Shown: positions 10,471 through 22,380, counted from the stretch's first letter. The stretch is 64,000 nt of DNA from Triplophysa rosa (GCF_024868665.1 NC_079892.1:12728140-12792139); one strand, 5' to 3'. Numbers and translations are program-made. The notes: generated by a model not told the origin, from the sequence alone.

Positions 10471-12787
10471 AATGTGTTTGCCATTAGTTCAGGCTGTGGA
10501 AGAGTCTATCAGGTGAGCAAAAATCACAAAAAGGGTTTTCAAAAGGATTTAGGAGATGCTTTGCTCAAAATGTTTCTCTGTCCTGTGCCTATTCTTATTT
10601 ATTCACATGCCATTTATAACTAACTAGCCTAAACACTAAAAATAAGGAATAATAGCATATCATGACCCAGACATCAATATAAAACCATCCCACCAGATCC
10701 ATTCTAATCCCCAAGATAGGACACATTATGGTTCTGTATATAAACAAAGTAATCGCAAAATATCAAAGTACCAAAGCATTGTGATCTATCGCTGTACAAT
10801 GGTATAACCATGAAGAATAAGAAGGATAAGCACAGATGAAAGAGATTGATGTGGTAAAGGATTATCCCTTACTTATGCATAATTCTTCACTAATGTTTTG
10901 ATTATGAAGTTATAGCATTGGAAAAAACAGGTCTATGCCAGTACTGTTGACCATAATACAAAGCATTTACAAAGCATTGTATATTTTTAACACGTCACAT
11001 ACACAATATTACATAAAAACATGCAAGATTTTACTTGGTACAGAATACAGATGTAACTTTGCCAACACTGTCATCTCTGTGTGAATACTTGTTGTTAATT
11101 TGAGGGGAAGACACAAATGAATGAAGTAAATGTAGTGGTAAAAATACCACAGTAGATCTTCAGAAGTCGTTATATGCAAACAGTGCGATGGAAAAAGTAA
11201 GCATACAGCGTATACGTGCGTTAGGCCCCGACTACACCACTGATAGAGACATATATATATATATATATATATACAGCCACGGAAAAAAATAAGAGACATC
11301 AGCATTTCTAGATGTACTGTGGTCACAAACATACAAATATTAGAAAAAAACAAGCATGAAAAGTCCACTCTTAAACCCACACCTAAACATTTCCATCACA
11401 GGGGCAAAAGCATGAAAACATACAAATCATATCATACAAATTAGCCAAAAACCTTGACCCTAAAATAATTATAAACGTATTAAAATTTGAAAATTACGAG
11501 TTTAAACCAGTATGATTTCTATAGACTCAAGGTATTTGAGCTCCTCAATATCAAACACACACACACAGTCCCATCTGTCCTCTTCCATGACATATGTTCA
11601 CTATTACTCATCACTCCACCTCAGAATACTCATCGACAGTTCTGTATTTGTGTATATCCCAAACCCAGCAGGTACAAAAACATAACCAACACTCACTCCC
11701 AAACAAAACAAATGCTACCGTGAGAATATGCTGCACGGACAGTTGACGTCGCTGTCATTTCTTCTAAGTCTATGGCCGCTTTCCCATTTATAACAATAGA
11801 AAAGCGTCTGCAGTCCATTTGCAGTCCGGGACAGAAGAACTAAGAGGCCGAGCGGGGGAAATCGATGCTTTTGCAGAGGAGATCAATCATGGGGCCGGCG
11901 GGCTGATAAAAATCAATGTGAAGTGAGGGCCATGGGTTGTTTTTCAATAGGAGACAGTGCATTATGTACTGCAACACACAGTGGCAATATAAGAGAAGGA
12001 GGTCTAGTGGGTTTCTCAGGAGGAGTGTGCAGGGAAGATGTGACTTCTGACTATAAACTTCAAGCGAGACCTAATCTTAAACCTCACATCTAGGGACCAC
12101 CCGACGCAACCGTGTGAGGAGTACAAAAATGTCTGAAATCGCAGTTCAAACCTAAAAAAAAAAAAAAAAAGTAATTTGATAACGTTAATTAATTATTTAA
12201 TAATTGACAATCAACCAAAAATATCCCAGCAGCTGTTTTTAAACCAAAATCTCCAAAACTGTTTTAATTATAGCTTTGTATAATTTTCATTGTTACAAAG
12301 CAGAGTTTTCCAAGCAAACATATAATAACTTTTCTGAAATCACCAGTAACATGGTAGCTTTTATCATATATCAAATCTAAACCTTTACAGGTAAAAAGAC
12401 TGAAAATTGAGAAACTCAGCTGGAGACTGCAGAGAATTACATAAGTCTAGGTGTGCTGAGTCTGTTGAACCTGCACCTTATAGTAAATAGCAGAAGTCGA
12501 TGACAGCAGGTGAACTGAGCTTCATAGTTCACCAACCAGGGATGTGTTCAGTACGAGAAGTTGAAGTGAAGGCGAGTAAAGGTCCAGAGATGTTCTTTCT
12601 GTGTTTAGAAGCAAGAGTTTGAGCCGGGTACTTACTGAATAGTGCTGTGACAGTGAGACTTTTTAGGGGAGGACTAAAAATGAACCACTGACATTTCACA
12701 AACACACAGGTTTCTATAGACTTTTCACAGATATGATGACTTTATTGTACAAACTATGTTGTATCCCAAACTTCACACTCTCCTTAA
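10471..12787. other. Unique AT-rich DNA with small simple repeats
   Basis: I see no gene. It holds a TA microsatellite (11251-11272) and a poly-A run (about 12153-12170). A repeat-free, somewhat GC-rich block at 11750-11960 may be conserved noncoding DNA. Confidence 0.4.
11251..11272. repeat. (TA)n microsatellite
   Basis: An uninterrupted run of about eleven TA units, likely length-variable between individuals. Confidence 0.9.
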
Positions 12788-12888
12788 AGGTCCTGTGTGT
12801 GGTATTTAGAAGGATCTATTGACAGAAATTCAATATAATATACATAACTATGTGTTCAGAGGTGTATAAAGACCTTACATAATGAAGC

Positions 12889-13446
12889 TGTCACGGCTGT
12901 GGCAAGAAGAACCCAAGTGCAGGCAGCGGCAGTGAAGGGGTTAACAAGATATATTTATTTAATAACAAAACAAAAGTACAAAACAAAACACCCTCGATGG
13001 GGAAAAACGAAAGGTCACAAAATAATAATACAAACAACAGGACGTAGACTAACTGACACTGGGTTTAACACAACACTAGGCAAGAACTAAACACTTACTA
13101 AGACGGACGGGAAGTAAGCAACAGCAACAGCAAACAAGGGCACGAGTAGGCACAGGGCACGATACAAGAACAATACAATCCACGAGCACAGGACAAAGAA
13201 ACATGAGGGCATTTATAGGTAAGACAAACGAAGGATAACGAGCGAGGGCAGGTGGGAAACATTAGACACGGACGGGAAACAATACAGGAAACGAGAGGGG
13301 CGGGGCCAATGACGAGACACTGGAGAGAACGTATATTATTGTCAAAAGGACAATAATATGTTTCTCTCCACACATAACCAAAGACTTTGCCATGACTCTG
13401 CCACAGGACCAAGAAAAACATGACTAAGTGAGGCAGAGCCATGACA
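12889..13446 (-). mobile_element. Gypsy-like solo LTR
   Basis: The unit has TG...CA ends (TGTCA at both ends when read on either strand) and a perfect 5-bp target duplication, GAAGC at 12884-12888 and 13447-13451. Read on the minus strand, its last 120 bases (CCCCATCGAGGG ... CTTGTTAACCCC ... GCCTGCACTTGGGTTCTTC) resemble the end of the LTRs at 33334-33954 and 35289-35901, so it belongs to the same broad Gypsy-like group. No internal region remains, as expected after recombination between two LTRs. Confidence 0.85.
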
Positions 13447-13511
13447 GAAGCGTTATGTTTTTATTACCTTAGAATTAACTATCTCGATCTACATACACCG
13501 CGGGTCCCCTC

Positions 13512-14265
13512 TTACTGAGTGTCACGATTCTGTCTGTTTTCCCCCTTAGTTTGGACTTTTAGTTTGTTTCTTTTGAGTTCCTGTTTCCTGTCCTATTTTG
13601 TAGTCATTTGTAGTTCTTTTGTTCATTGGTTCCCTGTTCATTATCTCCCCAGGTGTTTCTTGTTACTTCGTTTCTCCAATGTATTAAAACCCCAGTGTTT
13701 CAGTTGATCTTTGTCAGTTGTTGCACGTTAGGTTGTGATCTATGTCGCCTCGTGGTTTTCACTGGTTTTTGTTTGTTGATGGTTTATTTGTATGTTCTAT
13801 ATTAAATCACACTACACTTGGATCCGCTTCTCAGCCTGGTTTGTCATCATCATTAACTGAGTCTATCAGTAAAAATGAGAGCTCAAATAAATATTTTGGT
13901 GAGAGTGGCAGCAAAGATAATGGGGGTGCAGACACTGAGCTCCTTACAAGGTATTTCTGATCTTAGTATGATTCAGCAGGCTAACAAGATTTTATTGGAC
14001 TCTTCACGTGTTATGTTCTACAGTATATGAGCTATTGAACTCTGCTTGGAGATATAGGGTATGCAGGCACAATCGATATAAACTCTCTTTCGTCCCATTG
14101 TCTGTCACATTAATTAATAGGCAATTACAGTATGATGTTGCACATCTGTAATAGTTGGTGTTACAGGAAATGAAAGATTTTTTTGTAACTTATTGATTGT
14201 ATTGTTTTAGTAATGTTGTACGTGTCATGTATGGATGCTGCAGCAGCACCTTTACTCTAAATACC
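13512..14265 (+). mobile_element. Insertion of LTR-like sequence, unclassified
   Basis: This stretch interrupts the TTAA MITE, which resumes at about 14266. It begins near TGTCACGATTCTGTCTG and runs through T-rich sequence with ATTAAAAC at 13682, like other LTR-like repeats here. The last 300 bases (from about 13960) are not recognised. CTTAC at the left and CCTAC at the right edge could be a decayed target duplication. Borders are uncertain. Confidence 0.45.
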
Positions 14266-14933
14266 TACACGGAATTCGTCATGTTGTTTCTACAGTAGCC
14301 CTAAACGGACAAACTGCTCTACAGAGCGCGTTTCGTAAATATGATTTCTTCTTCGGCAAAGAATGCGAAGACATGTTTGTCCTGTGTCAGCCACCGTAGT
14401 GCTTCGAAATGGAGGGGTGAGGGGTGGAGTGACCCGTCGGTTGCAATTCGCAACCTCACCACTAGATGCTGCTGAAATCTCCACATTGCTCTTTTAAACC
14501 TAACCCTCACACAACTCATTTAGCGTTTTTCTAAGTATAATCATTTACATCGTCGGAATATATTAATCAGAGTATAACTATCCATATGGAGACACACAAT
14601 GCTTCTTTATGACTAATATACTATACTATTATTTTACAGTGACTGATGTTAAAGAATGTTGCATTATGTTACTATAATAAAGGATATCAAATATATCTAT
14701 GTATGCAGTATTTGGTATTTTATCATTCAATGTCTGCAACACAAACATTGTGGGTGGGACATGTTACATGTTGTGGTTTGAAAATGGATTTTTGCTTAAA
14801 TCCTCGTTCTCTGAAGTACAAACGGTAACAATGGTGATGCGATTGCTTATTACATTATGCATTTGACATTTGCTTGTATCCAACACGACTCGCAGTTCAT
14901 TTAAGCAACACAATTTTATCAGCGTATTTGTTC

Positions 14934-15003
14934 CCTGGAGTCGAACCAATGACCTTTACATTGATAACATGATGTGCTGTACCAAGTCAGCGAGGCTACA
15001 GGA
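14934..15003 (-). repeat. tRNA-derived fragment, minus strand
   Basis: On the minus strand, GTAGCCTCGCTGACTTGGTA is followed by a GGTTCGACTCC B box at about 14939-14949 (plus coordinates). The order and spacing match a degenerate tRNA-derived repeat. Stem pairing is poor, so I do not call a functional tRNA. Confidence 0.4.
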
Positions 15004-16660
15004 TTTCACAAGAACACTAATGACTTATTTAAATAAAAATTAATAATACATAGTCATGTAATGATTTTAATAATGTATCTTATCACTAGAATATAATTGC
15101 GTATAATCAAAAGCATTTAATGGGCTGTTAAACAGTATCAAAATAACACCAGCGTTCTTAAGACGATGTAAGGAGAAATGTAAGGAGAAAACTCAAAATG
15201 AAACACAATTGTTAAAGTACATGAAGGGTAGGGAAGTGAAAAATGAATATGGATTGTAAAAGTAAAATAATCTGGAATTTTGGTAAATGTGATGAGAAAT
15301 GTTTGAGTTCATATTGAGATTATCAATAATAGTGACTTTTGGTTGAAGAGTTAACAAATATGAACTCAGTTTGCGACATTGTTGAGATCTCTTCTGAAAC
15401 TGAGACATTTGTGAGATTTCGTTGTCTTTTTCTTAGACAAAATATCTGAGATCCAGAAGATTTAAGAAGAAGTTTACATTTGCTCTCCATTTAATCTCAT
15501 TCTCTGGGTAACGTAAGTGAGATATTAAAGAGTGTTGCTGCCCCAAAGGAATAAAGAGGATTCAGACCTTAAAAATGTACATCAAACAACATGATAAATA
15601 CGCAAGAGATACTGTAAATAAATGCATAAACTGAGATTTTCACATCAAATATTAATACAGCAGACAAATCTGACAAATCAGATTGTTGCTTGGCTGACAA
15701 ATCTCAACATTTCTCATCCTGCTATACTTCAAACAAGTACAACTACAAAAAAAATCATCACTACCTTTTTTATTATTATTATTTATCATTTTATCTCCCA
15801 AATCTACAACATATCTGAAGATACAATTCTACCATTTATCTTTGTACAGTATATCCTCATACCGCCGTGCATCGTTTAACTTTTGACTGTCTGATTTGCG
15901 CTAAAAACAAGCACATTAAAAGACCCTTCACATCATCAAAATGCCATTGTTAACCATTGCACCTGTGCCCCAGCAGAGCCTCCAAACCGCTTCACAGAAG
16001 ACATACCCCATAAGGCTGAGATCATCAGAACCCTAAAGTAAACTGGTTTCAATGTCTCAATCCTCATTCTGGCCGTGAATTAGAGGACAGACCTCTCAGG
16101 GGTGCCTGGAAGACACTTTTCATTCAAAGTCTAGTAGGAATCCATTGCCTCATACCGTCCCCCAGGAGCATCCACATCTCTTGGCTGTAAACGCCATGAA
16201 AACATTTGGGAGGTGCAGTGTTTTTTCAGTTTAGACACTTTGATTTTTATGATGATATATACGAAAGTAATGTGTAGCTCGTGTCTGATTTCGCAGATAG
16301 TTTGTTTTATTCAAAAATATTGACACTGTCATAGCCCGGAGATATTCGATTGGTTGGTGTAGAATTTGTCCCACCCCTTCAACACTGTCATTGGACAGCT
16401 TGGAAAAACATTGACGAGTTTTTACACGGTGACCAGAGTAAAAACTGCAAACGTTCAGCATGGAGTTTACGCTCAGTGTTTGCTTTTATTTTGTAAGTGA
16501 ATATAATCGAAACTTATTCCATTTAAAAATAAACTTTTTTTTTTTAAATTAAAACTTAAAACTACAATAAACTAAAAACTAAAATAAACTCAAACGTATG
16601 TGGACTGGTACAAAAATTAAGTGACACGCTGTTTTTTTAACGCTGTTCTTTCGACGTTTG
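15004..16660. other. No recognised gene
   Basis: AT-rich DNA with only short chance ORFs. Bases 15920-16170 are less AT-rich and repeat-free but show no coding frame. Confidence 0.45.
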
Positions 16661-17251
16661 TACGGCTGTACAATTAATCATGATAAATCGTATGCAGAAT
16701 AAAAGTTTGTGTTTACATAACATATGTCTGTGTACTGTGTGTCACGTAATGCTGGCAGACACGAGCGTACGACAACAGGGTAGAATCCAAAGGTATTTTA
16801 ATAATAAATCCACAAGCAAAACACAAGAAACTAGTAACAGAACAAACGTTGACATAAAACAATAACCAACAATGAACTAAAGGAACAGACAGGCTTAAAT
16901 ACACAGGGGAACATAATCAGGTTAAACAGAATCACGTGAGGGACTAATTAACTAATGATCAACACAGGCAAGGAACACAGAAGACAAAACCAGACAAACT
17001 AAAAAGACTAAAACTCTGACACTGTGCATATTAATTTTGTATTTATAAACACATACATGTACACATATTTAGGAAATATTTACATGTATTTATTTATATT
17101 TACCAATAATTGTAATAATATATGAACGTTTTTAATACAATAACGTTTATAAATACAAAATTAATATGCGCGGTACACAGACACATTATTATGTAAACAT
17201 AAACTTTTATTTTGGATGCGATTAATCGCGATTAATCGTTTAACAGACCTA
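16661..17251. mobile_element. hAT-type MITE (CGATTAATC ends) interrupted by an LTR-like unit
   Basis: Both ends carry degenerate copies of the GGCTGTCAAACGATTAATCG terminus (16661 and, inverted, to 17251). Internal parts match the element at 57972-58952, including CAGAATAAAAGTTTGTGTTT and CAAAATTAATATGC. The interior is broken by 16740-17021. A target duplication is not clear for this older copy. Confidence 0.6.
16740..17021 (-). mobile_element. 282-bp LTR-like unit with 5-bp target duplication
   Basis: TGTCA...TGACA ends are flanked by CTGTG on both sides (16735-16739 and 17022-17026). On the minus strand it shows the layout of a short LTR: TGTCAGAGTTTTAG start, a GTATTTAAGCC box, ATTATTAAAATACC, and CGTGACA end. 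It has no coding capacity. It is a solo LTR or the end of a TRIM-like element. Confidence 0.7.
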
Positions 17252-18272
17252 TTTGTTCGTGGGGTTGTTTATAAAGACAAGGACACCTCATCTTTTACGA
17301 TGTGTGTAATGTCATCAAACAAGGTGAATTCCACAAACAAGAGCATAAACAAACAAACAGTGGCTACAGATGCGGTGTGTTTTGTACTGGCTGTCGGTTG
17401 TTATATAGCCGTTTTCATCGGACACACTGGCCCAAAGTTAACTTCTAGTCTGTGTTTGGTTATAATATAATAATTTATTTATATTTTATTTACATTAATA
17501 TCACCTCGTATTAATATTTTATTGTATATTAATTGTATTAAATTAAATTAAAACTACTTAACAGTTATTTATTCTGTGCGGAGGTCTACCGGAAGCTAAA
17601 TTTGGGTCACATAACATTTGTTTATTTTCTTATTGCTGAAACTGTCTATACTATGTTATACATCAGTTCTCTCTGGTTTGGCTGATAGCCGTGAGATATT
17701 CCACCAGGATCATCATGGGAACTGACTGTTGAACCGCTTCACTGACTGTTTGTATCACTCCGCCACTAACCTAACTCGGACTATGCTGTCCTCGCAACTG
17801 CGTTACTCTGAGGAAGTTAGATTGCTAGCAAACAAACACACACAGCAGTTTATCCTTTCCAGAATGTTTACTTCTGTTATGCTTTCTCTTTTTTTGTAAA
17901 ACTGGCATACAATAAACAAGATATGAAATTACTAACTGCACATTAATTTGTTTGGTATAGCCGACATATAAACACGTGCACTGCAATCCGCACATGGGTG
18001 CACATGTGATGCGATGGGACTTTCTTTCATTATCATTATATCGATCACAGTTTAACTTCCAAGAATCAATATTGTTAACACATAATATGAACGCTTACAG
18101 ATAGTAAATAAACTTACAGGCATATCTTTCTCCAAGGCAAAGATTGTTCGCGTTGTGAACCGAAACTAGGCTACTGCTGTACGATGAATGATTAAATCGC
18201 AACACTGCGCAAACTTCAATACTGGAAAATGGCCACTAGGTGGCGACCATACACCATGATAATTGGAACACA
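17252..18272. other. No recognised gene
   Basis: Unique-looking AT-rich sequence. A short MITE-like patch (GGCCACTAGGTGGCG, near 18230) resembles tails of fish repeats. Confidence 0.4.
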
Positions 18273-18276
18273 CTTA

Positions 18277-18840
18277 AAGGCGGGGTGTCCGATTTTTCTT
18301 AGCCGTTGTTGATGTTCAAATCACCAAAACAAATACACCCCTACCCCCATCTTTCGCTTTCGTCAGTGCTCGGCTCGGCTAATGTCTGTCCTGTGCATTG
18401 TGCACCTTACTGCTGATTGGCTACAAGGTTGTTTTGGTACTCGGCCTGACTTAGTTGTCTAAAGCGTCATTCGGAAATCGGTTACCCCGCCGATTGAAGT
18501 GAAACTAAACGTTGTCAGTGTTGGCGGTGTCTCTAGCAATTTATTCACAGCGCTCTGCACTCATTGTTTAAAAAAATTACAGTGCGGGACGCGAGGGTCT
18601 CGATCAAGATAATAGAAATGGGATTAACACATTCTCAGTGAGTTGCCATTTAAAAGTCTCTCTCAGCACAGCGCAAATTTAAAAGAAGTGATTGTTTGGA
18701 CTTAGTAGCGGAGGTTTAACTGTTATGCTGGGCTTGGATTCGTGGCGGAAGAAAGTAGTTCCCCATTTCCTTTAAAAGCGGGGGGGTTTAAAGACACCCC
18801 GACGTTGTTTCTGGTTTATCTACACACTTGTGCCGTCGAA
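18277..18840. repeat. Dispersed repeat starting AGGCGGGGTGTCCGATTTTT
   Basis: TTAA at 18273 is followed by the start of a repeat I recognise from cyprinid DNA. The mirrored end (AAATCGGACACCCC before TTAA) is not found. TTTAAAGACACCCCG at 18788 may be a decayed part of it. Borders are uncertain. Confidence 0.4.
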
Positions 18841-18850
18841 CTGATGTATA

Positions 18851-18991
18851 AATGCAATATCGCTTTTGTAGTCGTGTATGTAGTGTTCTTATATCTGCAT
18901 GGCTGTGATTGCCTCCGGCACTCGGCTGCCTAATCACAGCCATGAAGATATAAGAACACTACATACACTCCTACTCGAGTGATATTGCATT
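18851..18991. repeat. 60-bp-arm hairpin
   Basis: Bases 18851-18910 pair with 18932-18991 in about 52 of 60 positions, leaving a 21-base loop (18911-18931). The uninterrupted core pairs GTGTATGTAGTGTTCTTATA. A transcript would fold into one long stem. It may be a foldback MITE end or a small-RNA precursor; nothing in the sequence decides between them. Confidence 0.75.
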
Positions 18992-19808
18992 AACAAACTT
19001 TACTCAGTGAAACTAATGTGTCCCGACACCGTCATTTACGAATTACTAAAACACACAAACAGTGTCAAAATCAGGCTGAACTTGTGTAATCTGAAGCGGT
19101 CATTAACAATCATGTGCCATTACTGCATTATGCAAAAAACTAACCATTCTTAAAAAAATAAAAAAGAGTCCACTTTTAAAAACACATCTCTCCCCTGTGT
19201 AGCTGTTAATAAATGCAAAATCTTACCCTGTGTGTCCAGCTCAATGTGAAAAAAAAGGTGTAAGAATAATGATTGGGTCATGCAGACGTTGCTTGGTAAC
19301 CTTTCCGGAGCATCCGGTCAAGTAACTTTATAAATATCCATGACTCATGTATACACAATACTGTAGAAGGATTTGTCAATTCACCTGCTGATTGGCACAC
19401 ACTGAAAAAGGTAATTCTTTTAGCCAACATGGTGTTGCTTCTATTTAAAAGCACACTTCTGATATAAGTTATAATTCAACAGTTTTAGCATTGAATCTTA
19501 TTTTTAAATGGCAAAGGTGCCTTTTTGCCCTGCAGTAGCCCATATGAAAATGCAGATGTCTGATCAAAGCAGGTTTTTACAGACTCCTTCCACAGTTGCT
19601 GTAGAGACAGAACAAGCTGGTCCAGAGAGAAACACTGTCAGTTTTAAATAGATATTCAGAAAACACACAGTGCTTAAGTTACATAACACAAATTCCAAAA
19701 CATACTTTTGATGTAGACTGACAGATGTAAGAATGTTATCAAAAAATGTCACATGTGCATGTATTACAATATATTCATGTCATTAAATAAAAAAACACAT
19801 TTTAATAT
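18992..19808. other. No recognised gene
   Basis: AT-rich, no coding or repeat signature that I can support. Confidence 0.45.
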
Positions 19809-19968
19809 CCCCTGTTCACATGACGTCACGCATCTTCCGTTCTGCCACGAAGCGGTGTATCGTTACTTCCGCTAGCACTCCAGTTCATAAGGTGGCGGTA
19901 ATGCACCTATAAGCTGGTTTGCCAACTGCCAGTAAAACTCAAGAAGTTACTTCCGCTAGCGCCTCAGA

Positions 19969-20195
19969 ATGGAGTTTACCAAGTCCCTTGCACATCTGCC
20001 ACAAATACGGCTAGATGATGTACAACGTTGTGACAAGCAGAGCGGGACGAGAGAGATGCGGCACAGTTCCCTCACGGCCCTCGTCCCGCTCTGCTTGTCA
20101 CAAACGTCTTGCAGACAAATTTTCGCTAACGACAAGACCAAAGCTAGAGAAAGGATACAAATTCTTCGTTGAACAGTACCTGTTTGATTATGAAG
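19969..20195 (+). pseudogene. Transposon accessory-protein first exon, broken by an insertion
   Basis: ATG at 19969 begins MEFTKSLAHLPQIRLDDVQR. After removing the 74-bp insertion at 20029-20102, the frame continues with LADKFSL and KGYKFFVEQYLFDYE and meets a strong donor, GAAG|GTAAGT, at 20195/20196. I recall similar first exons in fish transposon genes that continue into a SWIM/YqaJ-nuclease-type protein of ISL2EU-like elements, but the diagnostic domains lie outside this exon, so the family is inferred. The insertion shifts the frame and destroys the ORF. Confidence 0.5.
20029..20102. mobile_element. 74-bp palindromic insertion with AACGT target duplication
   Basis: A perfect 23-bp inverted repeat (TGTGACAAGCAGAGCGGGAC plus GAG, and its complement) encloses a 28-base spacer. 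AACGT lies on both sides (20024-20028 and 20103-20107). The TG...CA ends and 5-bp duplication resemble an LTR element, but the unit is far too short for one. It splits a reading frame that resumes directly after it, so it is a true insertion. Confidence 0.75.
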
Positions 20196-21312
20196 GTAAG
20201 TGTTTTCTTTTCTTTTCGTGTTAGCGAAGGTGCTAGGATAAGTACTTGAATATGTGTTCTGTCAGTTTTTTTTTTCACTGTTGTTAAATTCCAGCGCGAC
20301 GGCAAAACGGAAGTTCATCTTCTTCTTCTTGTTTGTTGCAAGACAGATGTTATGATACACTGCTTTGTGAAAAGGCGGAAGTTAAGTGACGTCATTGTGA
20401 AAAGGGCCTATTGTTGACACTTGAGTTCTGATATCTTAGACTAGAGCTGTGTCTGAAACCGCTCCCTACCTCCTATATAGTGCACTATATTGGGGTGTCC
20501 ACCATTTTGTAGTCTGTGTCCGAAACCTGAGTGAACTACTTCATTCCCTAAATTCGTTCACTCTTTTTTTTACCCACAATGCACTCTGATATTGAGTGTA
20601 CATTCGCTCACTCACTATTTCCCATGATGGGTAATTCCAGTGTTATGGATGTGACAATTGCAGTCAAAACTTGAAGTTTAAATTCCCAGAAAATTAATTT
20701 GTTACCAATATATTGAACCATCTGTTTATATTTTTCTACAGCCCTAACAATAGAGTGCAAAAATCAGTATATGCACGAGTTTTCTGTTTAAAAAAAGGAA
20801 AAAATAATGCGTTATGGACGTGACAAAAAAAGACACACGTTTTTGGGAGACAGGAAGCTTTGTTGAAATTCTGTGAATTAAAATGTACAAACCAAAAGCA
20901 ATAACACGCAATAAATGGAGAAGGGATGGCTCTTTATATAACATGAAATATTGATTTTGTTTTAATAAATGTGTTTGCATTCATAAGGAAAAACAATGTT
21001 ACGCCCGTGACATATCTCCGTTACGGCCGTGACAGCTCTGAAACCGGCACTTACCCGACTATGGAAAATCAAGAACAAATGCTTTACAACCACAATCAGA
21101 GACTTCAAATGGATATCGGATATTGTCCTTCGAGATATCAGTAGATTCGGCTGCAAAATTCATCAACTTCATACAAAACAGCCACACTGCAAATTATATG
21201 GTTTCACATATTATTAATGTGTAACCAGCATCTGCGTTCAAGGAGACCGTGACGGAGTGGCGGCGTTTGCGCGGATAATCTCGCATTCATTGTACTTTCA
21301 AGGATCTGCTGT

Positions 21313-21692
21313 AGAGGCGCACGAATATGCTCGCCTTTTTAAAGATGCGCATGCGGCGCGTTTAGAGCGCGAATATGCTCACTTTCTGTGTAGGCCCTAC
21401 TTTTAAAGATGCGCATGCGGCGCGTTTAGAGCGCGAATATGCTCGCTTTCTGTGTAGGCCCTACTTTTAAAGATGCGCATGCGGCGCGTTTAGAGGGCGA
21501 ATATGCTCGCTTTCTGTGTAGGCCCTACTTTTAAAGATGCGCATGCGGCGCATTTAGAGCGCGAATATGCTCGCTTTCTGTGTACTTTTAAAGATGCGCA
21601 TGCGGCGCGTTTAGAGCGCGAATATGCTCGCTTTCTGTGTACTTTTAAAGATGTGCATGTGGCGCGTTTAGAGCGCGGATATCGCGTTCAGT
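21313..21692. repeat. Minisatellite, 64- and 57-bp units
   Basis: About six units of ACTTTTAAAGATGCGCATGC... start at 21335, 21399, 21463, 21527, 21584 and 21641. The first steps are 64 bp and the last two 57 bp, because a 7-base AGGCCCT segment is missing. The 57-bp units keep a frame open, producing a false 19-residue-repeat ORF at 21503. It is GC-rich and CpG-rich compared with its surroundings. Confidence 0.9.
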
Positions 21693-22073
21693 GACTGAGC
21701 AGGTCTTCCCACAGGCAAATGAGTCTGAGACACGAGATTGTCTCTCAGGACATGGGCAAGAAAGCGAGGGAAAATGCACCAACTAGAGAGGCTTGCCTTT
21801 TAAGGTAGGACGTAAACAATCAGATGAACGCTATTCGAATGCTGCATGCACAATAACAGTGTGGCGATCTGTATATCCCTATATCGACGTTCTCATAATT
21901 TGTTATTAATTAATAGTGTTAGTAATTTATAAAATGTTATAGGACAAAATAATTTGTACAAATATTATATTTAAAACAGATCACAACATGTCATCTGCGT
22001 CTGTGATACATGATTCAATATTACGTGCTTAAAACTGTCACGCCCGTAACGAATTATGATGCACTGTAAAAAA

Positions 22074-22380
22074 TTGCTGTTAAAAAACAGCCAAATTCTG
22101 ACAGTAACGTACTGTTTTTTGTTAAAACAGTAATATACTGTAGAAAACAATGCATCCTGGGCTTGCTGTTAAAAAACAGCCAAATTCTGACAGTAACATA
22201 CTGTTTTTTGTTAAAACAGTAATATACTGTAGAAAACAATGCATCCTGGGCTTGCTGTTAAAAAACAGCCAAATTCTGACAGTAACATACCGTTTTTTGT
22301 TAAAACAGTAATATACTGTCAACAGCCATCTGTCAACAGTAATCTACTGTTGTACTGTATGCAATGCATTGTGGGCTGTG
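22074..22380. repeat. Minisatellite, 89-bp units
   Basis: Three units start at 22076, 22165 and 22254 (exact 89-bp steps) and the last is truncated. Each unit contains two short palindromes, GCTGTTAAAAAACAGC and ACTGTTTTTTGTTAAAACAGT-like sequence. ORFs here on the minus strand are repeats of the same false peptide. Confidence 0.85.

Larger units (their letters stand above)
12788..14493 (+). mobile_element. TTAA MITE split by two insertions
   Basis: The element begins after TTAA (12784-12787) with AGGTCCTGTGTG and ends ...CCACATTGCTCT before TTAA (14494-14497). Its pieces (12788-12888, 13447-13511 and about 14266-14493) match, in order and on the opposite strand, the uninterrupted copy at 26939-27336. 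This includes ACAGTAGCCCTAAACGGACA and CTCACCACTAGATGC. The two breaks hold the solo LTR at 12889-13446 and a second insertion of about 750 bp. The TTAA borders suggest piggyBac- or Kolobok-type mobilisation. The MITE is older than both insertions. Confidence 0.8.
19809..20409. mobile_element. Short DNA transposon carrying an exon-like ORF
   Basis: The ends are imperfect inverted repeats of about 30 bp: CCTGTTCACATGACGTCACG at 19809 pairs with the complement of TGACGTCATTGTGAAAAGGG to about 20409, and both continue into CTTCCG. The repeats CGTTACTTCCGCTAGC and GTTACTTCCGCTAGCG occur inside (about 19861 and 19945). The interior holds the ORF at 19969 with a splice donor. It looks like an internally deleted derivative of a larger coding transposon. 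Confidence 0.55.

Noticed and set aside
21313..21692. CRISPR-like array
   Set aside because: Units are contiguous without unique spacers, and the genome is a vertebrate.
21503..21694. Protein with 19-residue repeats
   Set aside because: It is the translation of the 57-bp minisatellite units and depends on unit length being a multiple of three.
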